NCBI RefSeq assembly: GCF_001904725.1
Contig: NZ_MRCE01000002.1
Location: 62,001-126,000 of the forward strand
DNA: 64,000 nt
Source: Phormidium ambiguum IAM M-71
GTDB lineage: Bacteria > Cyanobacteriota > Cyanobacteriia > Cyanobacteriales > Aerosakkonemataceae
Direction: 5' to 3'
A model generated the notes under the pieces. The model was not told the origin of the DNA. It did no database searches and saw only the letters and a list, made by a program, of their open reading frames with translations. A program made the translations under genes and the position numbers. Shown here piece by piece: positions 37,244-45,186 of this stretch (position 1 is its first letter; every line of letters starts with the position of its first letter).

Positions 37244-38182
37244 ATGTCAGCAATTTTGATTAAATTCCGCGATCGTATAATACTCATACTAAAACTCATG
37301 TGGCCTTCCTTTCTACCCAATTTTGTCGAACAACTAACAGAATCTAGTTCGATTGCTTTAGCAAAAAATATCCAATACCAACCAATTTTTACTCCTTTAA
37401 GCGAACAACCAATTGGCACAACTTACGTTAAATTGGGAATAGGTAATCCACCAATTTTATTACTTCATGGTTTTGATAGTTCGGTATTAGAATTTCGCAG
37501 GCTACTACCCGTTCTTGCGGAACAGCAAGAAACTTGGGCGATCGATCTTTTAGGTTTTGGCTTTACTGAAAGAAACCCTAAACTTAGCTTTAGTCCTAGT
37601 GCGATCGCTACTCATCTCTATTATTCTTGGAAAACTTTAATTGGACAACCAGTAATTTTAGTCGGCGCTTCTATGGGAGGCGCAGCTGCAATTGACTTTA
37701 CTCTCACTTATCCCGAAGTAGTTAAAAAGTTAGTCCTCATCGATAGTGCTGGCTTCACCGCCGGACCCGCAATGGGTAAATTTTTATTTCCCCCTCTCGG
37801 TTATTTAGCAACTGAATTTTTGCGAAATCCTAATGTCCGTCAGCGCATTAGTGTTAATGCTTATTGCGATCCAAAATTTGCTTCTTTAGATGCTCAATTA
37901 TGTGCAAGATTGCACTTACAAAGTTCCGGTTGGGCACAAGCTTTAATTGCTTTTACTAAAAGTGGGGGTTACGGTTCTTTTAGTAAAAAGCTTTCTGATA
38001 TTCAGCAACCAACTTTAGTTTTATGGGGAGAATCCGATCGCATTTTAGGTACTGCTGATGCTGAGAAATTTGCCAAGGCGATCGCTAAAAGCAAACTTAT
38101 TTGGATTCCCAACTGTGGTCACGTACCCCACCTAGAAAAACCCGAAACTACTGCTCAGTATATTTCAAGCTTTATCGCTTAA
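37244..38182 (+). CDS. Alpha/beta fold hydrolase
   Basis: 312 residues. Oxyanion/first strand ILLLHGFDSS (about 71-80), nucleophile S143 in VGASMGGAAAI, acid D265 in WGESDRILG and base H293 in NCGHVPHLEKP form the full triad. An N-terminal hydrophobic stretch (RIILILKLMWPSFLP) may associate with the membrane. The internal ATG at MWPSF (19th codon) is an alternative start. The substrate is unknown. It is divergent from the DUF928 gene with a 67-bp gap. Confidence 0.88.
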   Translation: MSAILIKFRDRIILILKLMWPSFLPNFVEQLTESSSIALAKNIQYQPIFTPLSEQPIGTTYVKLGIGNPPILLLHGFDSSVLEFRRLLPVLAEQQETWAIDLLGFGFTERNPKLSFSPSAIATHLYYSWKTLIGQPVILVGASMGGAAAIDFTLTYPEVVKKLVLIDSAGFTAGPAMGKFLFPPLGYLATEFLRNPNVRQRISVNAYCDPKFASLDAQLCARLHLQSSGWAQALIAFTKSGGYGSFSKKLSDIQQPTLVLWGESDRILGTADAEKFAKAIAKSKLIWIPNCGHVPHLEKPETTAQYISSFIA

Positions 38183-38396
38183 ATATAATTTAGTAATTTT
38201 TATAATTTTTGAACTGTGCAAAAAAAATCGCAAAAAATCCTTAAGTGCCTACTCTTTTGGCAGCTGCACTTTCCCTGTAAAAAATTTTCAATAAGCTTTT
38301 TCTAGCAACCGTAAAGAGGAGTTTAGGACATTATTTATGACTACAACTATTGCTTTGTTTGCTTTCAGCCTTCTGCTTAAATTATTTAGCGATCGC

Positions 38397-38831
38397 TTAA
38401 TTTTGCAAAACAATTTGTTCGCACATCCGTTCCTCTAAATGTTCTAACAAAGTATCCACATCTTTTGCCACTTCAGTAAAACAGTCAGGTGGTGGCGGTT
38501 CTGGTTCAAACTGCACCAGCTTAATTTGACCACTACCAATCCCAATAATCAAAACCTCTTGCTTTGGATCGTGTGCATCCAAAATGCCCAGAATTTCCTG
38601 AAGTTGATTTTCAACCTTATGATTTAAAGCCTCGATCGCATTTCTCGGACAATAAACAAAATGCGGTTTAGGTTCGAGATCGATACCCAAAGTATCTTCA
38701 CTCTCTCCTCTTTCTAGCTTTAATCCCCAAGCTAAAGCAGCTAATTCTTTCTGATTTTGCTTGACGAATTCATTTAACTGTTGTCGCCAGTTATTCGCGC
38801 CCTGATTTGACTGGGTACTACCAAACATCAT
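38397..38831 (-). CDS. Conserved cyanobacterial hypothetical protein
   Basis: 144 residues, acidic and soluble. The helical N-terminus (NNWRQQLNEFVKQNQKELAA) is followed by LAWGLKLERGESEDTLGIDL, and the core has VLIIGIGSGQIKLVQFEPEP followed by a proline run and a C-terminal helix. I do not recognise a named family. No membrane or signal segments. It is flanked by 214 bp on one side (downstream) and by the 546-bp gap before aroC on the other, so it is probably monocistronic. Confidence 0.7.
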   Translation of the reverse strand: MMFGSTQSNQGANNWRQQLNEFVKQNQKELAALAWGLKLERGESEDTLGIDLEPKPHFVYCPRNAIEALNHKVENQLQEILGILDAHDPKQEVLIIGIGSGQIKLVQFEPEPPPPDCFTEVAKDVDTLLEHLEERMCEQIVLQN

Positions 38832-39377
38832 AATTACTTGCGTTCTGTCGTTGCCAATGTTAAATTCAAAACTTCAAATCAGATCATACTCGCCAAAGAG
38901 TAACATAAATTCCCATTGTTCGAGTAATTGTTTTGTTTTATTTCCGAATCTCGCACTGTGTCATCTTGGCCTAACTAACTCACAGAAATAGAATACTTTT
39001 ATTAAAGAGACAGTCATTCCACAATTGATTCCTGAGCTTTTGCTATCTGAGCGGCTTTCATCACCTCTGGAAGTCTACTTTTAAACTACCATCAGCAATA
39101 TTTTTAGCACCCGTGTCAAAAAGAACGAACAGATTATGCCGAACCAAATTGAGCAAAAAATTTGATGACATCATTATATTAACGCCTATTTCCTACAAAT
39201 CAATAAGCTGTCAACTATTCCTCATTGCCTTTACTCCTTTAAGGTAGTTAAATTCCTTTATTTCTGCACTTAAATCCATGCAGTTAGCTAAAATTTAATT
39301 AAGTTCAGCTACCCAGACTGCAACCTCCAACACCAATCGCTGATAAAATCGAAGTTTTCAGCATCCTCAACAACATC
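38832..39377. other. 546-bp intergenic region before aroC
   Basis: No full-length gene. The one coding-like trace is a possible frameshifted remnant on the minus strand (39014-39174), listed separately. The rest is AT-rich, carries no HIP1 site and shows no repeat. The promoter of aroC probably lies within the last 150 bp, but no clear elements could be chosen. Confidence 0.5.
39014..39174 (-). pseudogene. Possible frameshifted gene remnant
   Basis: On the minus strand an ATG-started frame reads MMSSNFLLNLVRHNLF then DTGAKNIADGSLKVDF and hits a stop. Moving one frame over from that point gives PEVMKAAQIAKAQESIVE and a stop at 39014. The two pieces read like one helical protein joined by a 1-base shift. 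I do not recognise the family, and chance remains possible. Confidence 0.25.
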
Positions 39378-40490
39378 ATGGGCAACATTTTCGGACATTT
39401 ATTTCGTATCACCACATTTGGGGAATCTCATGGCGGTGGAGTCGGAGTAGTTATTGATGGTTGTCCGCCGCGACTAGAAATAACTCCCGCAGAAATTCAA
39501 CAAGAATTAGACAGAAGACGACCTGGACAGAGTAAAATTACCACTCCCCGAAAAGAAGCCGACACTTGTGAAATTCTTTCCGGTGTTTTTGAAGGTAAAA
39601 CATTAGGAACTTCTATCACAATTTTGGTAAAAAATCAAGATACTCGGCCTCAAGATTATGACGAAATGGCAGTAAAATATCGCCCATCCCATGCCGATGC
39701 CACCTACGACGCGAAATATGGCATCCGCAACTGGCAAGGCGGGGGGCGGTCTTCAGCCCGTGAAACAATAGGGCGGGTAGCAGCGGGTGCGATCGCTAAA
39801 AAAATCCTTAAACAAATCGGAAACATAGAAATCATCGGCTATGTTAAACGCATCAAAGACATCGAAGGAGTCGTCGATCCCAACACAGTCACGATGGAAC
39901 AAGTAGAAAGTAACATCGTTCGCTGCCCTGACTCCGAATGTGCAGAGCGCATGATTGAACTAATCGAGGAAGTCCGACAACAAGGTGACTCGATCGGTGG
40001 TGTAGTTGAGTGCGTTGCTCGCAACATTCCTCCCGGATTAGGTGAGCCAGTATTCGATAAACTAGAAGCAGACTTAGCTAAAGGTGTGATGTCATTACCC
40101 GCCAGTAAAGGATTTGAAATTGGTTCCGGTTTTGCTGGTACTTTACTAACAGGCAGCGAACACAACGACGAATTTTATACTGACGCAGATGGTCACATCC
40201 GAACCGTTACCAACCGATCGGGTGGTATTCAGGGTGGCATTTCCAACGGCGAACATATCATCATCCGCGTAGCTTTTAAACCAACTGCTACGATCCGAAA
40301 AGAACAGCGTACTGTAACCCGTGAAGGAGAAGCAACCACCTTGGCAGCCAAAGGAAGACATGACCCTTGCGTACTACCAAGAGCAGTGCCTATGGTAGAA
40401 GCAATGGTTGCCTTAGTGCTTTGCGATCACCTGCTACGGCAACAGGGGCAATGCGGCACCTTGAAATTTGAAGTTGCACATGGAAAATAG
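39378..40490 (+). CDS. aroC: Chorismate synthase
   Basis: 370 residues, the usual length. It converts 5-enolpyruvylshikimate-3-phosphate to chorismate, the last step of the shikimate pathway, using reduced FMN. Signatures visible are [18 protein letters not shown] near the N-terminus, [14 protein letters not shown] with the surrounding RRPGQ, and [32 protein letters not shown] lies near the C-terminus. The MBL-fold gene overlaps its end by 11 bp in another frame, so both are probably on one transcript. Confidence 0.98.
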   Translation: MGNIFGHLFRITTFGESHGGGVGVVIDGCPPRLEITPAEIQQELDRRRPGQSKITTPRKEADTCEILSGVFEGKTLGTSITILVKNQDTRPQDYDEMAVKYRPSHADATYDAKYGIRNWQGGGRSSARETIGRVAAGAIAKKILKQIGNIEIIGYVKRIKDIEGVVDPNTVTMEQVESNIVRCPDSECAERMIELIEEVRQQGDSIGGVVECVARNIPPGLGEPVFDKLEADLAKGVMSLPASKGFEIGSGFAGTLLTGSEHNDEFYTDADGHIRTVTNRSGGIQGGISNGEHIIIRVAFKPTATIRKEQRTVTREGEATTLAAKGRHDPCVLPRAVPMVEAMVALVLCDHLLRQQGQCGTLKFEVAHGK

Positions 40491-41334
40491 CCATTCTTCT
40501 GACGAATTTGTTGTTCAATTCTGGGGTGTCCGAGGTAGTATACCAACCCCTGGAAACCAAACTGCGCGTTACGGGGGCAATACCTCCTGTATCGAAATGC
40601 GAATTGGAGGCAAACGCCTAATCTTCGATGGCGGTAGCGGGTTGCACGTTTTGGGTAGGGAACTACTCAAAATTATGCCTGTAGAAGCTTATATGTTTTT
40701 TACCCATTACCACTGGGATCATATTCAAGGCGTACCTATGTTTATCCCAGCTTTTGTCGAGGGTAATAGCTTCCAAATTTACGGCGCAGTTCCCGATCAG
40801 CGGAGCTCTATGGAACAACATTTTATGGAGCGAGTGCTTCATCCTAATTCCCCAGTTCCGCTCAAAGGAATGCAGGCAAATATCGAATTTTGTGATATTT
40901 CCTGTGGAGATACCATCAAAATTGACGATATTATCATTGAAACAGGGCCGCTAAATCATCCAAACGGTGCTATGGGTTATCGCGTCAACTGGCGAGGACA
41001 TTCGGTGTTTTACTGCACTGATACAGAACATTATCCAGACCATATAGATGAGAATGTGCTGCGATTAGCTAATAATGCAGACCTGTTAATTTACGATTCA
41101 ATGTATACCGATGAGGAATATCATAATCCCAAATCTCCCAAAGTTGGCTGGGGTCACTCAACCTGGGAAGAAGGGGTAAAAGTATGTGAAGCAGCGGGAG
41201 TCAAAAGGTTTGTGAAGTTTCATCACGAACCTATTCATAGCGATGATTTTCTCGATCGACTCGAAGAAAAAATCCTCGCAGCTTCTCCTAATGCCGTATT
41301 AGCTAAAGAAGGCATGATTTTAAAAGTAGTTTAA
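40480..41334 (+). CDS. MBL-fold metallo-hydrolase
   Basis: 284 residues from the ATG at 40480; an upstream in-frame TTG at 40468 would add four residues and looks unlikely. The metal site is H76-x-H78-x-D80-H81 in [12 protein letters not shown], with a later H in [13 protein letters not shown] and an aspartate in VFYCTDTEH. The C-terminal [15 protein letters not shown] adds the last histidines. The layout is that of RNase Z-like or cyclic-nucleotide phosphodiesterase-like beta-lactamase-fold enzymes; the substrate is not determined. Its start lies within the last codons of aroC. Confidence 0.9.
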   Translation: MENSHSSDEFVVQFWGVRGSIPTPGNQTARYGGNTSCIEMRIGGKRLIFDGGSGLHVLGRELLKIMPVEAYMFFTHYHWDHIQGVPMFIPAFVEGNSFQIYGAVPDQRSSMEQHFMERVLHPNSPVPLKGMQANIEFCDISCGDTIKIDDIIIETGPLNHPNGAMGYRVNWRGHSVFYCTDTEHYPDHIDENVLRLANNADLLIYDSMYTDEEYHNPKSPKVGWGHSTWEEGVKVCEAAGVKRFVKFHHEPIHSDDFLDRLEEKILAASPNAVLAKEGMILKVV

Positions 41335-41419
41335 GAGAATTGTTCAGTTGTAAAAATAGGCAAAGAGTTTACAATTTGAAATATTTGCACTACTTTTATG
41401 TTTTCTGGGATAACCATCG

Positions 41420-42745
41420 ATGACTACTACAACTGATAATTCTCGATCGCTACCTTTGCCACCTGGAAATTTTGGCTTGCCTTTGATTGGAGAAACGATC
41501 GAGTTTCTCCGCGACCCTGATTTTATGGAAAAGCGCCAAAAGAGATACGGTTCTATTTTTAAAACCCGCATTTTTGGCGCTAATTCAATTGCGATCATCG
41601 GTGCAGAAGCTAATCGTTTTATTCTTACCAATAACCAGTATTTTGCTGTTAGTTGGCCTAAAAGTACCAAAATCCTTTTAGGGCCAAACTCTTTATCATT
41701 ACAAGAAGGTAGTCAACATCAATCTCGACGTAAATTACTTTCTTATGCTTTCCAACCCAAAGCATTAGCAGGGTATCTGCCTGGAATGGAAAAAATTACC
41801 CAGGAATATTTGCAAAAATGGCAAAGTCTTGGCAGTTTAACTTGGTATCCAGAACTGAGAAATTACACATTTGATATTGCTAGTACTTTATTGATCGCAA
41901 CAGAATCAGGCTCTCAAACATCTTTAAGCAAACTGTTTAAAGATTGGAGCGATGGACTATTTAGTATTCCTCTTGCTTTACCTTGGACAAAATTCGGTCG
42001 GGCGCTACATTCTCGAAAAGAGCTTTTAGCAGAAATTGAAAAAATTATACTACGTCGCCAAACACAGCAAGAGCCAGGGCAAGATGCACTGGGTTTAATG
42101 TTAGAAGCAAGGGATGAAGAAGGTAATGGTTTTAGTTTACCAGAACTGAAAGATCAAGTTTTAGTTTTGCTATTTGCCGGACATGAAACCGTAACTTCTG
42201 CATTGGGTAGTTTCTGTTTATCTTTAGCACAATATCCAGAAGTTAGGGAAAAATTGCGATCAGAAATTAGGCAAGTAGTTGGTAATGATCCTTTAACAAT
42301 GGAACATTTCAAACAGATGTCATATCTGGAAATGGTAATTAAAGAAGCATTACGATTAGTTCCTCCTGTAGGTGGCGGTTTTCGCAAGGTGGTTAAATCT
42401 TGTGAGTACAATGGCTACGCTATTCCTGAAGGTTGGGGGGTACTTTATCAAATAGGTAGAACGCATCAAGATGAGTCTGTTTATTCTCAACCTGAAAAGT
42501 TCGATCCTGAACGGTTCTCTCCTGAAAGAAGTGAGGATAAAAAACCTTTTAGTTATCTACCTTTTGGTGGTGGAATGCGCGAATGTTTGGGTAAAGCTTT
42601 TGCTCAGTTAGTGATGAAAGTCTTTGCTGTACATTTAGTCCGAGATTATAGTTGGGAACTTTTACCTGAGCAAAATTTGGAATTGGTGACAATACCAACA
42701 CCTCATCCGAAGGATGGTTTAAAGGTGAATTTTGAGCGTTTTTGA
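41420..42745 (+). CDS. Cytochrome P450, CYP120-like
   Basis: 441 residues. I-helix oxygen motif AGHET (253-257), K-helix E309-x2-R312 in KEALRLVPPVGGG, the PERF region (FDPERFSPER) and the haem-thiolate loop PFGGGMRECLGKAF with C389. The N-terminus (LPLPPGNFGLPLIGE) is a proline-rich hinge without a membrane anchor, so the enzyme is soluble. The closest known group is cyanobacterial CYP120, whose Synechocystis member hydroxylates retinoic acid. Substrate here is inferred only. The gene ends in a strong hairpin. Confidence 0.93.
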   Translation: MTTTTDNSRSLPLPPGNFGLPLIGETIEFLRDPDFMEKRQKRYGSIFKTRIFGANSIAIIGAEANRFILTNNQYFAVSWPKSTKILLGPNSLSLQEGSQHQSRRKLLSYAFQPKALAGYLPGMEKITQEYLQKWQSLGSLTWYPELRNYTFDIASTLLIATESGSQTSLSKLFKDWSDGLFSIPLALPWTKFGRALHSRKELLAEIEKIILRRQTQQEPGQDALGLMLEARDEEGNGFSLPELKDQVLVLLFAGHETVTSALGSFCLSLAQYPEVREKLRSEIRQVVGNDPLTMEHFKQMSYLEMVIKEALRLVPPVGGGFRKVVKSCEYNGYAIPEGWGVLYQIGRTHQDESVYSQPEKFDPERFSPERSEDKKPFSYLPFGGGMRECLGKAFAQLVMKVFAVHLVRDYSWELLPEQNLELVTIPTPHPKDGLKVNFERF

Positions 42746-42827
42746 GTTGTTTTAATTTTGTGTTTAGAATTTTTGCATCCTTAGAGTTTGTTGTTTCTGT
42801 CAATTTACAGTGAATATGGTAAAGAGA

Positions 42828-42855
42828 AACCCAGTTTCTTCTAGGAAACTGGGTT
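42828..42855. terminator. Bidirectional hairpin between P450 and PEP-CTERM genes
   Basis: AACCCAGTTTC (42828-42838) pairs perfectly with GAAACTGGGTT (42845-42855) around a TTCTAG loop, with A-rich sequence before and CTTTGTAT after. It lies between two convergent genes, 82 bp past the P450 stop and 39 bp from the other, and could stop transcription from both sides. AACCCAGTTTC hairpins are also a dispersed repeat type in some cyanobacteria (from memory). Confidence 0.6.
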
Positions 42856-42894
42856 CTTTGTATGGTTCAGAGCTAGTTAGAGCTAGCTTGCATC

Positions 42895-43575
42895 CTAAAC
42901 TTTCAATTTTTGTTTGCGTTTCAGCATCGAACTAGCACCTAATGTACCTAAAGCCAACAAACTTAAGACAGAAGCAGGTTCGGGAACTGACTGGGCGACT
43001 TTAACTGGATCGTCAGCACTACCATTATCAGTTTCAGCAATAAATCTCATCATCCCGGAAAATCCATTGTTCCAAGTCAGGGCGAGACTACCAAAGAGAT
43101 CTCCAACTGAAATATCAATCGGTACTTCGTAAGCAAACGAAGTAGGGCTTTGTCCTGAGATTACCTGGAAGTCCCAACCGTTGGCTGAACCGGGTGTACC
43201 GAAACCATTAAATGTTCGATCGAAAACCGTATTTCCTGGAACGGCGTTAACAACTAATGAGGAAATTTTGTCTAAGCCAGAGTATGAAAATGTCCAAGGT
43301 TGACCGAAGGTATTTCCTACTTGAGTCAAAGACCATTCATTACCGAATGCTCCTCCTGCGTTATAGCCAGTTGTACCCCAAATTGCTGTTTGCGAGCCTC
43401 CACTGAGAAAATTTACTTTCACTTCCATGCCGTTCATCATACTCCCTGTGGTTGTAAACCCAGTGAGAGTAGTTGCTTGAGAAGGAGCGGCAAAGGTTGT
43501 TCCTAATGCGATCGCGCTTACTCCACATCCGGCACTACCAATTAATAATTTCTTTAACCAACTTGATTGACTCAT
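42895..43575 (-). CDS. PEP-CTERM sorting domain protein
   Basis: 226 residues. N-terminal signal peptide (about 1-35, with KKLLIGSAGCGVSAIALG and a cleavage region near APSQA), a beta-rich passenger of about 150 residues, then the PEP-CTERM tail: SVPEPASVLSLLALG, a hydrophobic helix and a basic KRKQKLKV end. Such proteins are cut and anchored by an exosortase, which is not encoded here, and are linked to exopolysaccharide-producing bacteria. The passenger domain is not recognised. Confidence 0.9.
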   Translation of the reverse strand: MSQSSWLKKLLIGSAGCGVSAIALGTTFAAPSQATTLTGFTTTGSMMNGMEVKVNFLSGGSQTAIWGTTGYNAGGAFGNEWSLTQVGNTFGQPWTFSYSGLDKISSLVVNAVPGNTVFDRTFNGFGTPGSANGWDFQVISGQSPTSFAYEVPIDISVGDLFGSLALTWNNGFSGMMRFIAETDNGSADDPVKVAQSVPEPASVLSLLALGTLGASSMLKRKQKLKV

Positions 43576-44275
43576 TGAAAATCTCGCAAAAAACTATTTT
43601 TCTACTAACAGGAATATTGAGAAATTTACTGCAATGTTGCTCTTACAAAAGAGCTTTGTATTACCCTCAAAATTTAAGTCAGACTTTACTGGTTTAGGGA
43701 AAGACGATGTTTTTTTCTCTTTCCTTTCAAGCTTTTTATTTTGCTGATATATTCACTATGCTTTTTTAAATTAACCATGTCAACTCATTTTGCTTATCTT
43801 TTTAGAAACAATATAAATCGTCTAAATCCTTGTTTAACGCCGTTTTTAGCTTGGGTGATTTTACTTAAATTAAGTTTGATTATTTTTAAATAACCCAGAA
43901 CTAGCAGACTCTTTCCGCCAATAGTTTTCCTTAAATTAAGTATGAAACTTACTCATATTTAAATTATGAAAAAATATTTTAACCTGGATATCTCGGAGTT
44001 TTTTGTCAGTAAATTTATAGTATTTAAAGATAGTTGCCCCATTTCTTCTGTAATTACACTTAACTAAGGCTTGATATTTATGTAAAACTTAAGAATGGCA
44101 TCAGCGATCGTCCTTAGTCAGAAAATAGCTGGTGGTAAGGTAGAATATCCCAGAGGTCTTTCCCTGGTTGAACCAGGGAAAGAAAACAGATGTTCCACCT
44201 CTTGATGCAAATGCTGATTTTAAGTTGTGGAAGGAAACGCTTGCTTCCTTTCTTACGATCGTCTGGTTTTTATAT
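43576..44275. other. 700-bp AT-rich intergenic region with leader hairpins
   Basis: This divergent region between the PEP-CTERM gene and the arylesterase-like gene is long and AT-rich. It contains two short CTTAAATTAAG near-palindromes (near 43864 and 43932) of unknown role, a GCGATCGT site near 44104, and a strong hairpin at 44158-44182. No gene could be supported; a 33-codon frame beginning MKKYFNLDISEFF (near 43966) has no ribosome-binding site and no family match. Confidence 0.5.
44158..44182 (+). promoter_or_regulatory. Leader hairpin upstream of arylesterase-like gene
   Basis: CTTTCCCTGGT (44158-44168) and ACCAGGGAAAG (44172-44182) form a perfect 11-bp stem with a TGA loop. It is flanked by AGAGGT (44153-44158) and ACCTCT (44197-44202), which could close an outer stem. 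A second short AAGGAA/TTCCTT stem follows near 44232-44251. The start codon is at 44276. No T-run follows the main stem, so it is not a typical terminator; a regulatory 5' leader is one reading. Confidence 0.45.
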
Positions 44276-44953
44276 ATGAAAAAATATCGCTGGTTAAATT
44301 TTTGTTGCTTAATGCTTTGTTCGGTATTAATTTTTACTAGTTGTAGTAATTACATTGATTCTGTCAAAAACTTGAAAGCAGGTGCAGGAAAACAAGTTCT
44401 AGTTTTAGGAGATAGCATTGCTTCAGGTTATGGAGTGGAACCGAATGAAGCTTTTCCCAGCATTTTAAGTCAAGAATTAGGCTTACCAATTGTTAATCGT
44501 GGTGTGAGTGGTGATACTACGGAAATGGCGTTAAAGCGATTAGAAACGGATGTCATTGCTGCTGAACCTTGGTTAGTAATTGTAGAACTTGGAGGCAATG
44601 ATTTTTTACGGAAATTTCCCAAATCAGAGACGGAACAAAATTTACGGCAAATTATCACGAAAATTCAAGAAAAATCAGCAATTGTTGTGCTTTTGGGGAT
44701 GAATTTAGGCTTATTTGCTGATGAATATAAAAAGATTTATCAGCGAGTTGCAGAAGAAACTAATGCTTATTTAATTCCCGAATCTTTAAAAGGGATTTTA
44801 GATAATCCTCGTTATCGCCAGCAGGACTTTATTCACCCTAATGTTGAGGGACATAAATTATTAGGTACTCGTGTTGCTAAAGAATTAAAGCCTTTATTAG
44901 CTAAAGCTACTTGGCCGCCTGCTTTAATGCAGTTTCGCTCTAACAAACATTAA
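44276..44953 (+). CDS. Arylesterase/TesA-like SGNH hydrolase, probable lipoprotein
   Basis: 225 residues from the ATG at 44276; an upstream frame from a TTG at 44168 would add 36 residues running through a hairpin and is unlikely. The N-terminus has a hydrophobic stretch (LNFCCLMLCSVLIFTSC) with C23 as a possible lipid-attached cysteine. Catalytic S47 is in VLGDSIASGYG, G75 in NRGVSGDTT, N108 in ELGGNDFLRKF, and D184-x-x-H187 in QDFIHPNVEGH, so the SGNH set is complete. It resembles periplasmic acyl-CoA thioesterase I/lysophospholipase. No neighbour shares its direction closely. Confidence 0.85.
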   Translation: MKKYRWLNFCCLMLCSVLIFTSCSNYIDSVKNLKAGAGKQVLVLGDSIASGYGVEPNEAFPSILSQELGLPIVNRGVSGDTTEMALKRLETDVIAAEPWLVIVELGGNDFLRKFPKSETEQNLRQIITKIQEKSAIVVLLGMNLGLFADEYKKIYQRVAEETNAYLIPESLKGILDNPRYRQQDFIHPNVEGHKLLGTRVAKELKPLLAKATWPPALMQFRSNKH

Positions 44954-45132
44954 TTTCTGTAACAAATGATTCTGTTTTCTTTTGCTACTTCTGCATAGCA
45001 AGTAGAGGAATTTTATGGGAAATTAAACTTAAAATAGCCAAGAAAAATTTATCCTTTCTCCTTTAAAATAGAGATTTGGTCTTTAATATGTATGATCCGC
45101 ATCTACTCCTGATATTTTTAAGGGGTAGGTTC

Positions 45133-45168
45133 ACTGCGGCTTATGTATAAAGTCTCGAGCCGTACAGT
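45133..45168 (+). promoter_or_regulatory. Structured leader hairpin before argZ
   Basis: ACTGCGGCT (45133-45141) can pair with AGCCG-TA-CAGT (45158-45168), leaving a 2-nt bulge and a 16-nt loop. It ends 18 nt before the argZ start codon, close to where the ribosome binds. Around it, GGGGTAGGTTC upstream and GTTGAGCTAG downstream may extend the fold. No named riboswitch family was recognised. Confidence 0.4.
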
Positions 45169-45186
45169 TGAGCTAGTTAATTTGTT

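Noticed and set aside
38337-38438. 33-codon frame MTTTIALFAFSLLLKLF on the plus strand
   Set aside because: The first half is hydrophobic and could be a small membrane peptide, but the GAGGAG is too far upstream and the second half overlaps the neighbouring gene antisense.
40468-40479. Four-residue upstream extension of the MBL-fold gene from a TTG
   Set aside because: The ATG at 40480 is a better start and fits the family N-terminus.
43966-44067. 33-codon frame starting MKKYFNLDISEFF
   Set aside because: No ribosome-binding site, AT-rich context and no recognisable family.
45157-45169. GAGCCGTACAGTT, similar to a conserved group II intron string
   Set aside because: No domain V helix, no intron ends and no reverse transcriptase nearby; the bases are better explained by the argZ leader hairpin.
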